Source: Aneurinibacillus sp.
GTDB lineage: Bacteria; Bacillota; UBA5301; DYFA01
Direction of reading: 5' to 3'
Length of the DNA stretch: 34,132 nucleotides
Assembly (NCBI GenBank): GCA_020725425.1
Contig: DYFA01000002.1
Location: forward strand, 1-34,132
A program made the translations under genes and the position numbers. Under the pieces are notes generated by a model. That model was not told the DNA's origin. It saw only the letters and a program-made list of their open reading frames with translations, and made no database searches. Below are positions 1 through 10,224 of this stretch, piece by piece (the stretch's first letter is position 1; every line of letters begins with the position of its first letter).

Positions 1-932
<932 letters not shown>

Positions 933-944
933 CGGCGGAAGCCG

Positions 945-974
945 GGGCGGAGCCGGAGCGGTTCGGCTCCGCCC
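945..974 (+). terminator. Perfect GC hairpin between tuf and rpsJ
   Basis: An 11-bp perfect inverted repeat (GGGCGGAGCCG at 945-955, CGGCTCCGCCC at 964-974) with an 8-nt loop starts 12 bases after the tuf stop. No run of T follows, so it is not a classical intrinsic terminator. It could be a weak terminator, an RNA stability element, or a processing site separating tuf from the S10 operon. The rest of the 151-base gap has only weak further inverted repeats (for example the palindrome GGGAATTCCC at 1026-1035), and I see no convincing promoter. Confidence 0.5.
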
Positions 975-1068
975 GCCCGCTCCGCACACAACGATGAGGC
1001 GGGAGGTTGCCCGGGAAGGGCCCGGGGGAATTCCCGCGGAGACTGTCCGTTTCCTGAATACGGGCCTG

Positions 1069-1076
1069 AAGGAGGG
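1069..1076 (+). promoter_or_regulatory. Ribosome binding site fixing the rpsJ TTG start
   Basis: AAGGAGGG lies 7 nt before the TTG at 1084. It decides against the in-frame ATG at 994, which would add 30 residues not found in S10 proteins. Confidence 0.8.
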
Positions 1077-1083
1077 AACCCCC

Positions 1084-1395
1084 TTGGCGACCGCACAGAA
1101 AATCCGGATTCGCCTGAAAGCTTTTGATCACAAGATTCTCGACCAGTCCGCCGAGCGCATCGTGGACACGGCGAAACGCACCGGGGCGAAGGTCTCCGGG
1201 CCGATTCCTCTGCCGACGGAGAAGAACGTGTACACCGTGTTGCGCTCCGTCCACATCGACAAGGACTCGCGGGAGCAGTTCGAGATGCGGACGCACAAGC
1301 GGCTGATCGACATTCTGGAGCCGACCTCGAAAACGGTCGACGCCCTGATGCGGCTGGATTTGCCGGCAGGGGTCGACATCGAGATCAAGCTCTAG
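1084..1395 (+). CDS. rpsJ: 30S ribosomal protein S10
   Basis: Small-subunit head protein, also the NusE antitermination factor. With the TTG start at 1084 the protein is 103 residues, the usual S10 size, and begins [14 protein letters not shown], matching the family N-terminus. Later conserved blocks are GPIPLPT and [16 protein letters not shown]. It opens the S10 operon; the rplC ribosome site (AGGAGGT, 1394-1400) overlaps its stop codon. Confidence 0.97.
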   Translation: MATAQKIRIRLKAFDHKILDQSAERIVDTAKRTGAKVSGPIPLPTEKNVYTVLRSVHIDKDSREQFEMRTHKRLIDILEPTSKTVDALMRLDLPAGVDIEIKL

Positions 1396-1406
1396 GAGGT
1401 GCAACC

Positions 1407-2033
1407 ATGCCGAAGGGGATTCTCGGCAAGAAGATTGGCATGACCCAGGTCTTCGACGAAACCGGCGTGGCGATTCCCGTGACCGTCATTGAGGCGGGTC
1501 CCTGCCCGGTGGTGCAGCAGAAGACGGAGCAGACCGACGGCTATACCGCCCTGCAACTGGGCTTTGGCGAAACCAACGAGCGGAGGGTGACCAAGCCCCT
1601 CAAGGGCCACTTCGCCCGGGCGGGAGTGAAGCCGGTGCGGTGGGTACGGGAGATCCGCTGCGCCCCGGAGGAGCTGAAGGAGGTCGGCAGTGTCGTCACC
1701 GCCGACATCTTCAAGCCGGGCGATGCCGTGGATGTGACCGGCCTCTCCAAGGGCAAGGGCTTCGCCGGCGTGATCAAGCGGTGGAAGTTCAACCGGGGCC
1801 CGATGAGTCACGGCTCCATGTACCACCGCCGGACCGGGTCGTTGGGCGCCACCGACCCCGCCCGGGTCTTCAAGAACCGGAAGATGCCCGGGCGGATGGG
1901 CCACGAGCGGGTCACGGCCCAGAACCTGAAGGTGATCAAGGTCGACCCGGAGCAGAACCTGATCCTGGTGCGGGGGGCCGTCCCGGGCGTCAACGGGTCG
2001 CTCGTCATCATCAAGGAAAGCGTCAAGGCCTAG
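1407..2033 (+). CDS. rplC: 50S ribosomal protein L3
   Basis: Large-subunit assembly protein that reaches towards the peptidyl-transferase centre. The 208-residue product starts [16 protein letters not shown], the family signature, and contains [12 protein letters not shown] and the HGSMYHR loop. Length matches the usual about 209 residues. Second gene of the S10 operon, 11 nt after rpsJ. Confidence 0.98.
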   Translation: MPKGILGKKIGMTQVFDETGVAIPVTVIEAGPCPVVQQKTEQTDGYTALQLGFGETNERRVTKPLKGHFARAGVKPVRWVREIRCAPEELKEVGSVVTADIFKPGDAVDVTGLSKGKGFAGVIKRWKFNRGPMSHGSMYHRRTGSLGATDPARVFKNRKMPGRMGHERVTAQNLKVIKVDPEQNLILVRGAVPGVNGSLVIIKESVKA

Positions 2034-2056
2034 CCCGGGAGAGGAGGTAGCACGCA

Positions 2057-2677
2057 GTGCCAACCGTTGCGGTAGTCAATGTGAAGGGCGAGAAGGTGGG
2101 CGAACTGGCCCTCCCCGATTCGGTCTTCGCCGCGGAGATCAACGAGAGCCTGATGCACGACGCCGTGGTGGCCTACCTGGCGAGCCAGAGAAGGGGCACT
2201 CACGACACCAAGACCCGGGGAGAGGTCGCCGGCGGCGGCCGGAAACCCTGGCGCCAGAAGGGGACCGGCCGGGCCCGCCAGGGGTCCATCCGGGCGCCCC
2301 AGTGGACGGGGGGCGGCACGGTCTTCGGCCCGACGCCCCGGGACTACGGTTACCGGCTGCCGAAGAAGATGCGCCGCCTGGCGCTGAAGTCGGCCCTCTC
2401 GGCCAAAGTCGCGGCCCACGAGCTGGTGGTCGTGGACGAGCTGAAGCTGCCGGGGGCGAAGACCAAAGAAATGGTGTCGGTTCTGGAGGCTCTCGGGGCT
2501 CCGGAGGCGCTCATCGTGACCCCCGCTCCGGACCAGGCGGTCTCCCTCGCCTCCCGGAACCTGCCGGGGGTCAAGACGGCGGTCGCCGACGGGTTGAACG
2601 TCTATGACATTCTGAACTGCGACCGGCTAGTCATGACCCGGGAAGCCGTGGCCAGGGTAGGGGAGGTATTGGCCTGA
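2057..2677 (+). CDS. rplD: 50S ribosomal protein L4
   Basis: Large-subunit exit-tunnel protein; in proteobacteria L4 also represses its own S10 operon. The GTG start has a GAGGAGGT site 8 nt upstream. The 206-residue product has the basic loop [18 protein letters not shown] that enters the exit tunnel. Its TGA overlaps the rplW ATG by one base (TGATG), which indicates translational coupling. Confidence 0.98.
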   Translation: MPTVAVVNVKGEKVGELALPDSVFAAEINESLMHDAVVAYLASQRRGTHDTKTRGEVAGGGRKPWRQKGTGRARQGSIRAPQWTGGGTVFGPTPRDYGYRLPKKMRRLALKSALSAKVAAHELVVVDELKLPGAKTKEMVSVLEALGAPEALIVTPAPDQAVSLASRNLPGVKTAVADGLNVYDILNCDRLVMTREAVARVGEVLA

Positions 2678-2964
2678 TGGATGCCAGGGACATCATTCTC
2701 CGGCCGCTGGTCACGGAGAAAAGCACGGGCCTCATCGGCGAGCGGAACCAGTACACCTTCGAGGTGGCACCGGGGGCCAACAAGACGGAGATCAAGCGGG
2801 CCGTGGAGGAGATTTTCAAGGTGAAGGTCTTGGCGGTCAACACCGTCCGCGTCCCGGGGAAGACGAAACGACAGGGCCGGTTCGTCGGGAAGACCCCGGA
2901 GACCCGGAAGGCCGTGGTGACCCTGCGGGCGGGCGACCGGATCGAGGTCTTCGAAGGGGTGTAA
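2677..2964 (+). CDS. rplW: 50S ribosomal protein L23
   Basis: Protein at the exit-tunnel mouth and part of the docking site for trigger factor and signal recognition particle. The 95-residue product has the [10 protein letters not shown]-terminal block and the [15 protein letters not shown] extended loop. It starts inside the rplD stop codon, so its translation is probably coupled to L4. Confidence 0.97.
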   Translation: MDARDIILRPLVTEKSTGLIGERNQYTFEVAPGANKTEIKRAVEEIFKVKVLAVNTVRVPGKTKRQGRFVGKTPETRKAVVTLRAGDRIEVFEGV

Positions 2965-2994
2965 GTCCCCTGAAGTAGCAGGAGGGGAAAGGCG

Positions 2995-3822
2995 ATGCCA
3001 GTCAAAACGTTCAAGCCGACCTCGCCCGGGCGCCGGACGATGACGGTCTCCACCTTTGAGGAGATCACGGCCGAAAAGCCGGAGCGGTCGCTCCTGAAAC
3101 CCTTGAAGAAGAAGGGCGGGCGGAACGCCTACGGGCGGATCACCGTCCGGCACCAGGGTGGCGGGCACAAGCGCAAGTACCGGGTGATCGACTTCAAGCG
3201 GGACAAGGACGGGGTTCCGGCCAAGGTGGCCACCATCGAGTACGACCCCAACCGGTCGGCCCGGATAGCCTTGCTGCATTACGCCGACGGCGAGAAGCGC
3301 TACATCCTCGCCCCGCTCGGGCTCAGCGTCGGGGACACGGTAGTCTCCGGGGAAGAGGCCGACATCAAGCCGGGGAACGCCCTGCCGCTCGGCCGGATCC
3401 CTGTGGGCACGACCATCCATGCCCTTGAGTTGAAGCCGGGCAAGGGGGCTCAGCTCGTCCGGGCGGCCGGCGCCGGCGCCCAGCTCATGGCGAAGGAAGG
3501 GGAGTACGCCCACGTGCGGATGCCCTCCGGCGAGATGCGGCTGATTCACACCGCCTGCAAGGCCACCATCGGCCAGGTGGGGAACGTCGAGCATGAGAAC
3601 GTGTCGCTCGGGAAAGCCGGCCGGAAGCGCTGGCTGGGCGTGCGGCCGACCGTGCGGGGCGTCGTGATGAATCCGATCGACCATCCGCACGGCGGTGGCG
3701 AGGCCCGGGCGCCGATCGGCCACCCGGGTCCTCTGACCCCGTGGGGGAAGCCCACCCTGGGCTACCGCACCCGGAAGAAGAAGGCTTCGGACAAGATGAT
3801 TGTCCGCCGGCGGACGAAGTAG
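2995..3822 (+). CDS. rplB: 50S ribosomal protein L2
   Basis: Core large-subunit protein needed for subunit association and peptidyl transfer. The 275-residue product is full length, begins [14 protein letters not shown], and carries the invariant [11 protein letters not shown] motif whose histidine is the best conserved residue of the family. The start follows a GGAGGGGAAAGG ribosome site. Confidence 0.98.
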   Translation: MPVKTFKPTSPGRRTMTVSTFEEITAEKPERSLLKPLKKKGGRNAYGRITVRHQGGGHKRKYRVIDFKRDKDGVPAKVATIEYDPNRSARIALLHYADGEKRYILAPLGLSVGDTVVSGEEADIKPGNALPLGRIPVGTTIHALELKPGKGAQLVRAAGAGAQLMAKEGEYAHVRMPSGEMRLIHTACKATIGQVGNVEHENVSLGKAGRKRWLGVRPTVRGVVMNPIDHPHGGGEARAPIGHPGPLTPWGKPTLGYRTRKKKASDKMIVRRRTK

Positions 3823-3843
3823 GCGGCAAGGAGGGCTGGAAAA

Positions 3844-4128
3844 GTGGCCAGATCGCTCAAGAAGGGGCCCTTCATCGACGACCACCTGATGAAGAAGGTC
3901 CAGGCGATGAATGAGAAGGGCGAGAAGCGCGTCATCAAGACCTGGTCCCGCCGTTCCACGATCTTCCCGGAACTGGTGGGGCATACGATCGCCGTCCATG
4001 ACGGGCGGAAGCACGTGCCGGTCTACATCACCGAGGAGATGGTGGGCCACAAGCTCGGAGAGTTCGCGCCAACCCGGACCTTCCGGGGGCACGGCGCCCA
4101 CACCGAGAAATCCACCGCCTTGAAGTAG
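3844..4128 (+). CDS. rpsS: 30S ribosomal protein S19
   Basis: Head protein near the A-site finger, partner of S13. The GTG start has AAGGAGGG at 3828-3835. The 94-residue product begins [11 protein letters not shown], the family signature, and contains [22 protein letters not shown] and the [12 protein letters not shown] tail. Length is typical (about 92). Confidence 0.97.
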   Translation: MARSLKKGPFIDDHLMKKVQAMNEKGEKRVIKTWSRRSTIFPELVGHTIAVHDGRKHVPVYITEEMVGHKLGEFAPTRTFRGHGAHTEKSTALK

Positions 4129-4139
4129 GGGGTAAGGAC

Positions 4140-4481
4140 GTGGAGTCGAGAGCGGTCGCAAGATACATCCGCATCTCTCCGCGCAAGGCCGGTCAGGTCA
4201 TGGACCTGATCCGCGGAAAGAAGCTGGGCGAGGCGCTTAACATCCTTCAGTACACGCCGAACGCCGGGGCGGCGCTCATCGAAAAGGTCGTCCGCTCGGC
4301 CGCCGCCAACGCCGAGCACAACCACGGCATGGCAGTCGCCGACCTCTACGTGGCGGAGGCTTACGTCGACCAGGGCCCGACCCTGAAGCGGGTGATGCCC
4401 CGGGCGCGCGGCCGGGCCGACCGGATCCGGAAGCGTACAAGCCACCTCACGGTCGTGCTGCGGGAGAAGAAGGAGGGTTAA
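4140..4481 (+). CDS. rplV: 50S ribosomal protein L22
   Basis: Large-subunit protein whose beta hairpin lines the exit tunnel; its loop is a classic site of macrolide resistance. The 113-residue product starts at GTG and has the [19 protein letters not shown] block, then the hairpin with [22 protein letters not shown]. The rpsC start follows its stop by 2 nt. Confidence 0.97.
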   Translation: MESRAVARYIRISPRKAGQVMDLIRGKKLGEALNILQYTPNAGAALIEKVVRSAAANAEHNHGMAVADLYVAEAYVDQGPTLKRVMPRARGRADRIRKRTSHLTVVLREKKEG

Positions 4482-4483
4482 GC

Positions 4484-5239
4484 GTGGGGCACAAGACTCA
4501 CCCGCTGGGGTTGCGGTTAGGGATCATCAAAGACTGGGACGCCCGGTGGTACGCCGATAAGGAATATGCTGCACTGCTCCAGGAGGACCTGAAGATCCGG
4601 AAGTTCATCAAGGACCGGTTCTTCGGGGCGGGGGTCTCCAAAGTGGGGATCGAGCGGGCGGCCAACCGGCTGAAGGTCTCCATCCACACCGCCCGGCCGG
4701 GCATGGTGATCGGCAAGGGCGGCACCGAGGTCGACAAGGTCAAGAGCGAGTTGGAGGCCCTGACCGGGAAGCAGGTGGCGGTCAACATCGTCGAGATCAA
4801 GCAGCCCGACCTCGACGCGCAGCTCGTGGCGGAGAACATCGCCTTCCAGCTCGAGCGGCGCATCTCCTTCCGCCGGGCGATGAAGCAAGCGATCCAGCGG
4901 GCCATGCGCCTGGGCGCTCAGGGTATCAAGACCGCGGTCTCCGGCCGGCTCGGGGGCGCCGAGATCGCCCGGTCCGAGTGGTTCCCCGAGGGGAAGGTGC
5001 CTCTCCACACCCTGCGGGCCGACATCGACTACGGCTTCGCCGAGGCGAACACCACCTACGGCAAGATCGGCGTCAAGGTCTGGATCTACAAGGGCGAGGT
5101 GTTCCTCCAGAAGGGTGGCGCCGCCCTCGAGCGGCCGCGGGATTTCCGGGACGACCGGCCGGCCAAGGTGCGCGACCGGGAGCGGGAACTCCGGGCCCGG
5201 GAGCGCGAGGCGGCGGCGAAGCAAGAGGGGGTCGAGTGA
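4484..5239 (+). CDS. rpsC: 30S ribosomal protein S3
   Basis: Protein at the mRNA entry channel with helicase-related function. The 251-residue product starts [14 protein letters not shown] at a GTG. The KH domain GMVIGKGG motif and the S3 C-terminal domain with [11 protein letters not shown] are present. It is longer than E. coli S3 (233) because of a charged Arg/Glu-rich tail after [12 protein letters not shown], which is likely flexible. Confidence 0.98.
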   Translation: MGHKTHPLGLRLGIIKDWDARWYADKEYAALLQEDLKIRKFIKDRFFGAGVSKVGIERAANRLKVSIHTARPGMVIGKGGTEVDKVKSELEALTGKQVAVNIVEIKQPDLDAQLVAENIAFQLERRISFRRAMKQAIQRAMRLGAQGIKTAVSGRLGGAEIARSEWFPEGKVPLHTLRADIDYGFAEANTTYGKIGVKVWIYKGEVFLQKGGAALERPRDFRDDRPAKVRDRERELRAREREAAAKQEGVE

Positions 5240-5242
5240 TCC

Positions 5243-5677
5243 ATGCTGGTACCGAAGCGGGTCAAGTACCGCAAGCAGCAACGCGGCCGGATGGCCGGGC
5301 AGGCCACCCGGGGCACGGAGGTCGCCTACGGGGAGTTCGGCCTGCAGGCGATGGAGCCGGGATGGGTCACCAGCACGCAGATCGAGGCGGCCCGCATCGC
5401 CATGACCCGGTGCATCAAGCGCGGCGGGAAGGTTTGGATCAAGATCTTTCCCGATAAGCCGGTAACGGCGAAACCCGCCGAGACCCGGATGGGTTCCGGC
5501 AAGGGGGCGCCGGAGTATTGGGTGGCGGTCGTCAAGCCCGGCCGGGTGATGTTCGAGATCGCCGGGGTCCCCGAGGAACTCGCCCGGGAGGCCATGCGGC
5601 TGGCGGCCCACAAGCTCCCCATCAAGGCGAAGTTTGTGGCAAGAACCGAGGCGGGTGGTGAGCCTGATGAAGAGTAA
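5243..5677 (+). CDS. rplP: 50S ribosomal protein L16
   Basis: Binds near the A site and helps position tRNA. The 144-residue product begins [17 protein letters not shown], contains [24 protein letters not shown], and has the typical length. It starts 3 nt after rpsC and its 3' end overlaps the rpmC start by 11 nt. Confidence 0.98.
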   Translation: MLVPKRVKYRKQQRGRMAGQATRGTEVAYGEFGLQAMEPGWVTSTQIEAARIAMTRCIKRGGKVWIKIFPDKPVTAKPAETRMGSGKGAPEYWVAVVKPGRVMFEIAGVPEELAREAMRLAAHKLPIKAKFVARTEAGGEPDEE

Positions 5678-5879
5678 GGAGATCCGGGACCTGACCTCCG
5701 AGGAGATCGAGCACAAGGTCAAGGACTTGAAGGCGGAGCTCTTCAATCTCCGCTTCCAGTTGGCGACCGGGCAACTCGACAACCCGATGCGCCTCTCCGA
5801 GGTGCGCAAGAACATCGCCCGGTGCAAGACCATCCTGCGCGAGCGGGAGCTGAAGATCAACTCTGGTGGAACCGCATAG
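5667..5879 (+). CDS. rpmC: 50S ribosomal protein L29
   Basis: Small helical protein at the exit-tunnel rim beside L23. The ATG at 5667 gives 70 residues beginning [18 protein letters not shown], which aligns with the family N-terminus; GTG codons at 5655 and 5658 are possible longer starts. Contains [17 protein letters not shown] and the VRKNIAR block. Overlap with rplP suggests coupled translation. Confidence 0.94.
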   Translation: MKSKEIRDLTSEEIEHKVKDLKAELFNLRFQLATGQLDNPMRLSEVRKNIARCKTILRERELKINSGGTA

Positions 5880-5898
5880 GGTCGAGGAGGTTGGGGCG

Positions 5899-6156
5899 AT
5901 GGCCGAAAGAAACGAGCGCAAGGAACGGGTCGGCGTAGTGGTGAGCGACAAGATGGACAAGACCGTCGTCGTGGCGGTGGAGGACCTGGTTCGCCACCCG
6001 CTCTACGGTCGGACCATGAAGCGGACGGTCAAGTTCAAAGCCCATGACGAGAAAAACGAGGCCGGGGTGGGGGACCGGGTCCGGTTGATGGAGACGCGCC
6101 CGCTCTCCAAGGAGAAGCGCTGGCGCGTGGTGGAGATCCTGGAGAAGGCCCGGTAG
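5899..6156 (+). CDS. rpsQ: 30S ribosomal protein S17
   Basis: Early-assembly OB-fold protein of the small subunit. The ATG at 5899 follows GAGGAGGTT by a normal distance and gives 85 residues, close to the E. coli length of 84. Contains [33 protein letters not shown] and [18 protein letters not shown], all family blocks. Confidence 0.97.
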   Translation: MAERNERKERVGVVVSDKMDKTVVVAVEDLVRHPLYGRTMKRTVKFKAHDEKNEAGVGDRVRLMETRPLSKEKRWRVVEILEKAR

Positions 6157-6183
6157 GCCAGAAGAGACTTAGGGGGGTCAACG

Positions 6184-6552
6184 GTGATCCAGCAGGAGAC
6201 GGTCCTCAACGTGGCCGACAACTCCGGAGCCCGGAAGCTGCTCTGCATCCGGGTCCTGGGTGGAGCGAAACGGAAGTACGCCTCCGTGGGCGACGTGATT
6301 GTCGCCTCGGTCAAGGAGGCCATCCCCGGTGGGATGGTCAAGAAGGGCGAGGTCGTGCGGGCGGTGGTGGTGCGCACCACCAAGGAGAAGCGCCGCCCCG
6401 ACGGCTCGTACATCAAGTTCGACGAGAACGCCGCGGTGATCATCAATCCGGACGGCAACCCCCGCGGCACGCGGATCTTCGGCCCCGTGGCCCGGGAGCT
6501 TCGGGACAAGGACTACATGAAGATCATCTCCCTGGCGCCGGAGGTTCTTTAG
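6184..6552 (+). CDS. rplN: 50S ribosomal protein L14
   Basis: Sits at the subunit interface and binds the silencing factor RsfS. The 122-residue product starts at GTG with [19 protein letters not shown], the family signature, and has the [13 protein letters not shown] block near the C-terminus. Length is exactly that usual for L14. First gene of the classical spc segment. Confidence 0.98.
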   Translation: MIQQETVLNVADNSGARKLLCIRVLGGAKRKYASVGDVIVASVKEAIPGGMVKKGEVVRAVVVRTTKEKRRPDGSYIKFDENAAVIINPDGNPRGTRIFGPVARELRDKDYMKIISLAPEVL

Positions 6553-6567
6553 ACGAGGAGGGTTAGG

Positions 6568-6891
6568 ATGGCCGGCAAAGTGCACGTCAAGAAGGGCGAC
6601 CTCGTCAAAGTCCTGACCGGCAAGGATCAGGGCAAGCGGGGGAAGATCCTGTCAGTCGATCCGGGCAAAGGCCGGGTGCTGGTGGACGGAGTGAACATCC
6701 TGAAGCGGCACACCCGGGCGAGCCAGAAGAACCCGCAGGGCGGCATTATCGAACGGCCGGGACCGCTGGCTGCGAGCAACGTGATGCTGATCTGCCCCAA
6801 CTGCGACCAGCCCACCCGCATCGGGCGGGACCGGGACGCGGCGGGCAACGCTCGCCGGGTCTGCAAGCGCTGCGGGAAACCGATCGACTAG
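6568..6891 (+). CDS. rplX: 50S ribosomal protein L24 with zinc-ribbon-like C-terminus
   Basis: Assembly initiator of the large subunit. The 107-residue product has the N-terminal KOW motif ([20 protein letters not shown]). Its C-terminus has CPNC and, about 19 residues later, CKRC, spaced as in a zinc knuckle; this cysteine-containing form is common in Firmicutes and absent from E. coli L24. Zinc binding here is inferred from the spacing only. Confidence 0.96.
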   Translation: MAGKVHVKKGDLVKVLTGKDQGKRGKILSVDPGKGRVLVDGVNILKRHTRASQKNPQGGIIERPGPLAASNVMLICPNCDQPTRIGRDRDAAGNARRVCKRCGKPID

Positions 6892-6910
6892 GCAAAGGGA
6901 GGTTCCGGGG

Positions 6911-7453
6911 ATGGCACCTCGTTTGAAGGAGAAGTTTCTGAAGGAAGTGGCTCCTGCCCTGAAGGAGCGGTTCAAATACAAGAACCCCATGCAGGTGCCC
7001 AAGATCGAGAAAGTGGTCATCAACATGGGCGTGGGGGACGCGGTGGCGGACCCGAAGGCCCTGGACGCCGCCGTGGCCGACCTCACCACTATCAGTGGGC
7101 AGAAACCGGTGATCACGCGGGCCAAGAGGTCCATCGCCGCCTTCAAGATCCGCCAGGGGATGGCGATCGGCGCCAAGGTCACGCTGCGGGGCGACCGGAT
7201 GTACGAGTTCCTCGACAAGCTGTTCAACCTGGCGCTGCCCCGCATCCGGGACTTTCGGGGCTTGTCCGCCCGGGGGTTCGACGGTCGCGGCAACTACACG
7301 CTCGGCCTCAAGGAACAGCTCATTTTCCCGGAGGTCGACTACGACAAGGTCGACAAGATCCGGGGGATGGACGTGACGCTTGTCACGACGGCCAAGACGG
7401 ACGAAGAGGCCGGAGAGCTCCTGAGGTTGATGGGCATGCCCCTCCGGGCGTAG
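6911..7453 (+). CDS. rplE: 50S ribosomal protein L5
   Basis: Binds 5S rRNA and contacts P-site tRNA. The 180-residue product is full length and includes [20 protein letters not shown], the [23 protein letters not shown] block and [17 protein letters not shown]. Follows rplX by 19 nt with an AAAGGGAGG ribosome site. Confidence 0.98.
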   Translation: MAPRLKEKFLKEVAPALKERFKYKNPMQVPKIEKVVINMGVGDAVADPKALDAAVADLTTISGQKPVITRAKRSIAAFKIRQGMAIGAKVTLRGDRMYEFLDKLFNLALPRIRDFRGLSARGFDGRGNYTLGLKEQLIFPEVDYDKVDKIRGMDVTLVTTAKTDEEAGELLRLMGMPLRA

Positions 7454-7484
7454 CCTGTGAAGAGAGTTTAAGGAGGGAAATGGT

Positions 7485-7670
7485 TTGGCCAAGAAGTCGC
7501 TCATCGCCAAGGCAGCCCGGCCCCAGAAGTTCAAGGTGCGCACGTACCACCGCTGCCGGATCTGCGGCCGCCCCCGGGCGTTCATGCGCAAGTTCCAGAT
7601 GTGCCGCATCTGCTTCCGCAGGCTGGCCCTGCAGGGGCAGCTTCCCGGGGTGACCAAGGCCAGCTGGTAG
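7485..7670 (+). CDS. rpsN: 30S ribosomal protein S14, zinc-binding type Z
   Basis: Small-subunit head protein. The TTG start at 7485 has AAGGAGGG at 7470-7477. The 61-residue product has the two CxxC pairs CRIC and CRIC that define the short zinc form typical of Firmicutes, and ends [13 protein letters not shown] as the family does. The symbol rpsZ or rpsN1 is used for this type in some genomes. Confidence 0.97.
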   Translation: MAKKSLIAKAARPQKFKVRTYHRCRICGRPRAFMRKFQMCRICFRRLALQGQLPGVTKASW

Positions 7671-7703
7671 GCGGAAGGCGCATTTGGGAAGGGGGTTTTT
7701 GAC

Positions 7704-8102
7704 ATGGTCATGACGGACCCGATCGGCGATATGCTGACCCGCATTCGCAACGCCAGTTCCGTCCATCATTCGAGCGTCGATGTCCCGGCGTCCCGGCTGA
7801 AGCTCGAGATCGCCCGGCTCTTGAAAGAGGAAGGGTTCATCCGCGACGTCGAGACGATCAACGAGGGCGGCAAGCGCACGCTCCGGATCTTCTTGAAGTA
7901 CGGCCCGCAGAAGGAGACGGTGATCTCCGGCATCAAGCGGATCAGCCGGCCGGGCCTGCGGGTCTACGCCAAGAAGGACGAGGTACCGAAAGTGCTCGGC
8001 GGGTTGGGCTGTGCGATTCTCTCCACGCCCGAAGGCCTGTTGACCGACAAGCAGTGCCGGCAGAAGGGCATCGGCGGCGAGGTCCTCTGCTACATCTGGT
8101 GA
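7704..8102 (+). CDS. rpsH: 30S ribosomal protein S8
   Basis: Central-domain assembly protein that binds 16S helix 21 and in E. coli represses the spc operon. The 132-residue product begins [18 protein letters not shown], closely like the Bacillus protein, and ends with the [11 protein letters not shown] block. The ATG at 7704 rather than 7710 is chosen by this similarity. Confidence 0.98.
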   Translation: MVMTDPIGDMLTRIRNASSVHHSSVDVPASRLKLEIARLLKEEGFIRDVETINEGGKRTLRIFLKYGPQKETVISGIKRISRPGLRVYAKKDEVPKVLGGLGCAILSTPEGLLTDKQCRQKGIGGEVLCYIW

Positions 8103-8126
8103 CTTGTTGCGGTAGGAGGTGTACCA

Positions 8127-8675
8127 ATGTCCAGAATCGGCAGGCTGCCGGTGCCCATTCCTGAAGGGGTGACGGTCAGCCTAGAGGGCAACGTCATCCG
8201 GGTCAAGGGCCCCAAGGGGGAGCTCGTCCGGGAACTCCACCGCGACATCAAGGTGGAAGTGGTCGGCCAGGAGGTGCGGGTGAGTCGCCCCGGCGACGAC
8301 GGTTTCTACCGGGCGCTGCACGGACTGACGCGAAGCCTGATCGCCAACATGGTGGAGGGCGTGACCAAGGGGTTCCAACGGAACCTCGAGATCGCCGGGG
8401 TGGGCTACCGCGCGGCCAAGGAGGGGAAGACCCTGGTGCTCTCGATGGGTTACTCCCATCCGGTGCGGGTCGAGCCGGCGCCCGGGATCGAGTTCGAGGT
8501 ACCGTCGCCGACCAGGCTTGCGGTGAAGGGGAGCGACAAGCAATTGGTGGGCCAGACTGCCGCCCAGATCCGCGCCATCCGGGCTCCTGAGCCTTATCTG
8601 GGCAAAGGCATCCGGTACGAGGGCGAGGTCATCCGCCGCAAGGCGGGCAAGGCCGGCAAGGCTGGCAAGAAATAA
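8127..8675 (+). CDS. rplF: 50S ribosomal protein L6
   Basis: Two-domain protein near the GTPase centre. The 182-residue product begins [15 protein letters not shown] and has the C-terminal signature [22 protein letters not shown]. The tail is extended by short Gly-Lys-Ala repeats ([12 protein letters not shown]), coded by a small tandem repeat at about 8641-8672; this is a basic, probably disordered extension. Confidence 0.98.
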   Translation: MSRIGRLPVPIPEGVTVSLEGNVIRVKGPKGELVRELHRDIKVEVVGQEVRVSRPGDDGFYRALHGLTRSLIANMVEGVTKGFQRNLEIAGVGYRAAKEGKTLVLSMGYSHPVRVEPAPGIEFEVPSPTRLAVKGSDKQLVGQTAAQIRAIRAPEPYLGKGIRYEGEVIRRKAGKAGKAGKK

Positions 8676-8691
8676 AGGAGTGTGACATCCG

Positions 8692-9060
8692 GTGTTGACA
8701 CGCGTTGACCGCAGGGAGGCCAGGGCGGTGCGGCACCTCCGGGTCAGGAAACGGATCCGGGGGACGGCCGAGCGCCCGCGCCTTGCCGTCTTCCGGAGCC
8801 TGCACCACATTCACGCCCAGATCATCGACGATGACGCCGGGCGCACCCTGGCGGCCGCTTCCACGGTCGATCCCGAGCTGCGGAAGAAGCTCAAGAGCGG
8901 CGGGAACATCGCGGCGGCCCAGGCGGTGGGGCAGTTGATCGCCGCCCGGGCGAAGGAGGCCGGGATAAGCGCCGTGGTCTTCGACCGGGGGGGGAACCTC
9001 TATCACGGGCGGGTTAAGGCCCTGGCCGAAGCCGCCCGGGAGGGCGGGCTGGAGTTTTAG
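8692..9060 (+). CDS. rplR: 50S ribosomal protein L18
   Basis: Binds 5S rRNA with L5. The 122-residue product has [37 protein letters not shown] and the [22 protein letters not shown]-terminus. The start is GTG at 8692 followed at once by TTG at 8695; either could be used, with AAAGGAG upstream. Confidence 0.97.
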   Translation: MLTRVDRREARAVRHLRVRKRIRGTAERPRLAVFRSLHHIHAQIIDDDAGRTLAAASTVDPELRKKLKSGGNIAAAQAVGQLIAARAKEAGISAVVFDRGGNLYHGRVKALAEAAREGGLEF

Positions 9061-9071
9061 GTTTTGGCGGG

Positions 9072-9080
9072 AAGGGAGGT
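9072..9080 (+). promoter_or_regulatory. Ribosome binding site fixing the rpsE start
   Basis: AAGGGAGGT lies 7 nt before the TTG at 9088. The earlier in-frame TTG at 9064 has only a poor site, so the shorter protein is preferred. Confidence 0.65.
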
Positions 9081-9087
9081 TCGGATT

Positions 9088-9582
9088 TTGGCAAGGCCGG
9101 AAGCTGGTAAACAGGAATTCCAGGAGCGGGTCGTCTCCATCAACCCGGTGTCCAAGACGGTGAAGGGGGGCCGGACGCGGAGCTTCTCCGCCCTGGTCGT
9201 GGTGGGCGACGGGGAGAACAAGGTCGGAGCCGGGCTGGGCAAGGCCAAGGAGGTGGCCGACGCCATTCGCAAGGCGATCGACGATGCGAAGAAGAACATG
9301 ATTGAAGTTCCTCGCGTCGGCACCACCATCCCGCACGAGGTGACGGGGGTCTTCGGGGCGGGCCGGGTGCTCCTCAAGCCTGCCGCCGCCGGCACCGGGG
9401 TGATCGCCGGGGGGCCGGTCCGGGCGGTGCTGGAGTTGGGCGGGGTTAGAGATATCCTGACGAAATCGCTCGGGTCGGACAACCCGATCAACATGGTGCG
9501 GGCCACTGTAGAGGGACTGAAGGGCTTGAAGCGGGTCGAGGAGGTCGCCCGCCTCCGCGGCAAGAGCGTCGAGGAGTTCTAG
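9088..9582 (+). CDS. rpsE: 30S ribosomal protein S5
   Basis: Protein of the decoding region, tied to translational accuracy. From the TTG at 9088 the product is 164 residues, close to the Bacillus length of 166. The double-stranded-RNA-like domain [20 protein letters not shown] and the [27 protein letters not shown] block are clear, as is the [13 protein letters not shown]-terminal motif. An alternative TTG at 9064 would add 8 residues. Confidence 0.97.
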   Translation: MARPEAGKQEFQERVVSINPVSKTVKGGRTRSFSALVVVGDGENKVGAGLGKAKEVADAIRKAIDDAKKNMIEVPRVGTTIPHEVTGVFGAGRVLLKPAAAGTGVIAGGPVRAVLELGGVRDILTKSLGSDNPINMVRATVEGLKGLKRVEEVARLRGKSVEEF

Positions 9583-9593
9583 GAGGAAGATCG

Positions 9594-9797
9594 ATGAAGC
9601 TCAAGATCACCTGGGTGAAGAGCAGCATTGGCGAGCCCCGGGAGCAGAAGGACACCATCCGGGCCTTAGGGCTCCGGCGTCTCAACCAGTCGGTGGTGCA
9701 TGCGGATAACCCCGCCATCCGTGGCATGGTTTTCAAGGTGAAGCACCTTGTCGCTGTGGAAGAAGTCGAGGGTGGGAGGAATCAGCGTGAAGCTTAA
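9594..9797 (+). CDS. rpmD: 50S ribosomal protein L30
   Basis: Small large-subunit protein. The 67-residue product begins [13 protein letters not shown] and has the [17 protein letters not shown] motif of the family. It is a few residues longer than the usual about 60 because of a tail GGRNQREA. Its 3' end overlaps the rplO start by 11 nt, so the tail may reflect the overlap. Confidence 0.96.
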   Translation: MKLKITWVKSSIGEPREQKDTIRALGLRRLNQSVVHADNPAIRGMVFKVKHLVAVEEVEGGRNQREA

Positions 9798-10224
9798 CGA
9801 ACTGAAGCCGGCCCCGGGAGCGAGACACGTCCGCAAGCGGGTGGGCCGCGGCACCGGGTCGGGCATCGGCAAGACCTCCACCAGAGGACACAAAGGGCAG
9901 TGGGCCCGCTCCGGCGGCGGCAAGGGACCGCAGTTTGAAGGCGGCCAGACCCCGCTGGTCCGGCGCCTGCCCAAGCGGGGCTTCCACAACGTCTTCCACC
10001 AGGGGTACGTCGTGGTCAACGTGGGGGACCTCGAGCGGTTCGAGGCCGGCACCACGGTCACCCCGGAGCTCTTGCGCCAAGCGCGCCTCGTGCGCAAGGC
10101 GGGGCGGATCAAGATTCTGGGTGACGGCGAGCTGACCAAGGCGCTCACGGTGAAGGCCGACGCGGTCAGCCAGTCGGCCGCAGCCAAGATTGAACAAGCC
10201 GGTGGGAAAGTCGAGGTGATCTAG
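9787..10224 (+). CDS. rplO: 50S ribosomal protein L15
   Basis: Late-assembly protein of the large subunit. The GTG at 9787, preceded by GGGAGGAA, gives 145 residues beginning [26 protein letters not shown], which fits the family N-terminus; earlier in-frame starts inside rpmD would add unrelated residues. The [21 protein letters not shown] basic region is present. The secY start follows its stop directly. Confidence 0.97.
   Translation: MKLNELKPAPGARHVRKRVGRGTGSGIGKTSTRGHKGQWARSGGGKGPQFEGGQTPLVRRLPKRGFHNVFHQGYVVVNVGDLERFEAGTTVTPELLRQARLVRKAGRIKILGDGELTKALTVKADAVSQSAAAKIEQAGGKVEVI

Noticed and set aside
2602-4161. Long open frame on the minus strand across rplD-rplB-rpsS
   Set aside because: It lies opposite well identified ribosomal genes, resembles no family, and is an effect of high GC at third positions.
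4517-5860. 447-codon open frame on the minus strand opposite rpsC-rplP-rpmC
   Set aside because: Shadow of conserved plus-strand genes with no recognisable domain.
8641-8672. Short tandem repeat at the 3' end of rplF
   Set aside because: Codes for a simple Gly-Lys-Ala basic tail, a common kind of extension of ribosomal proteins; noted in the gene entry only.
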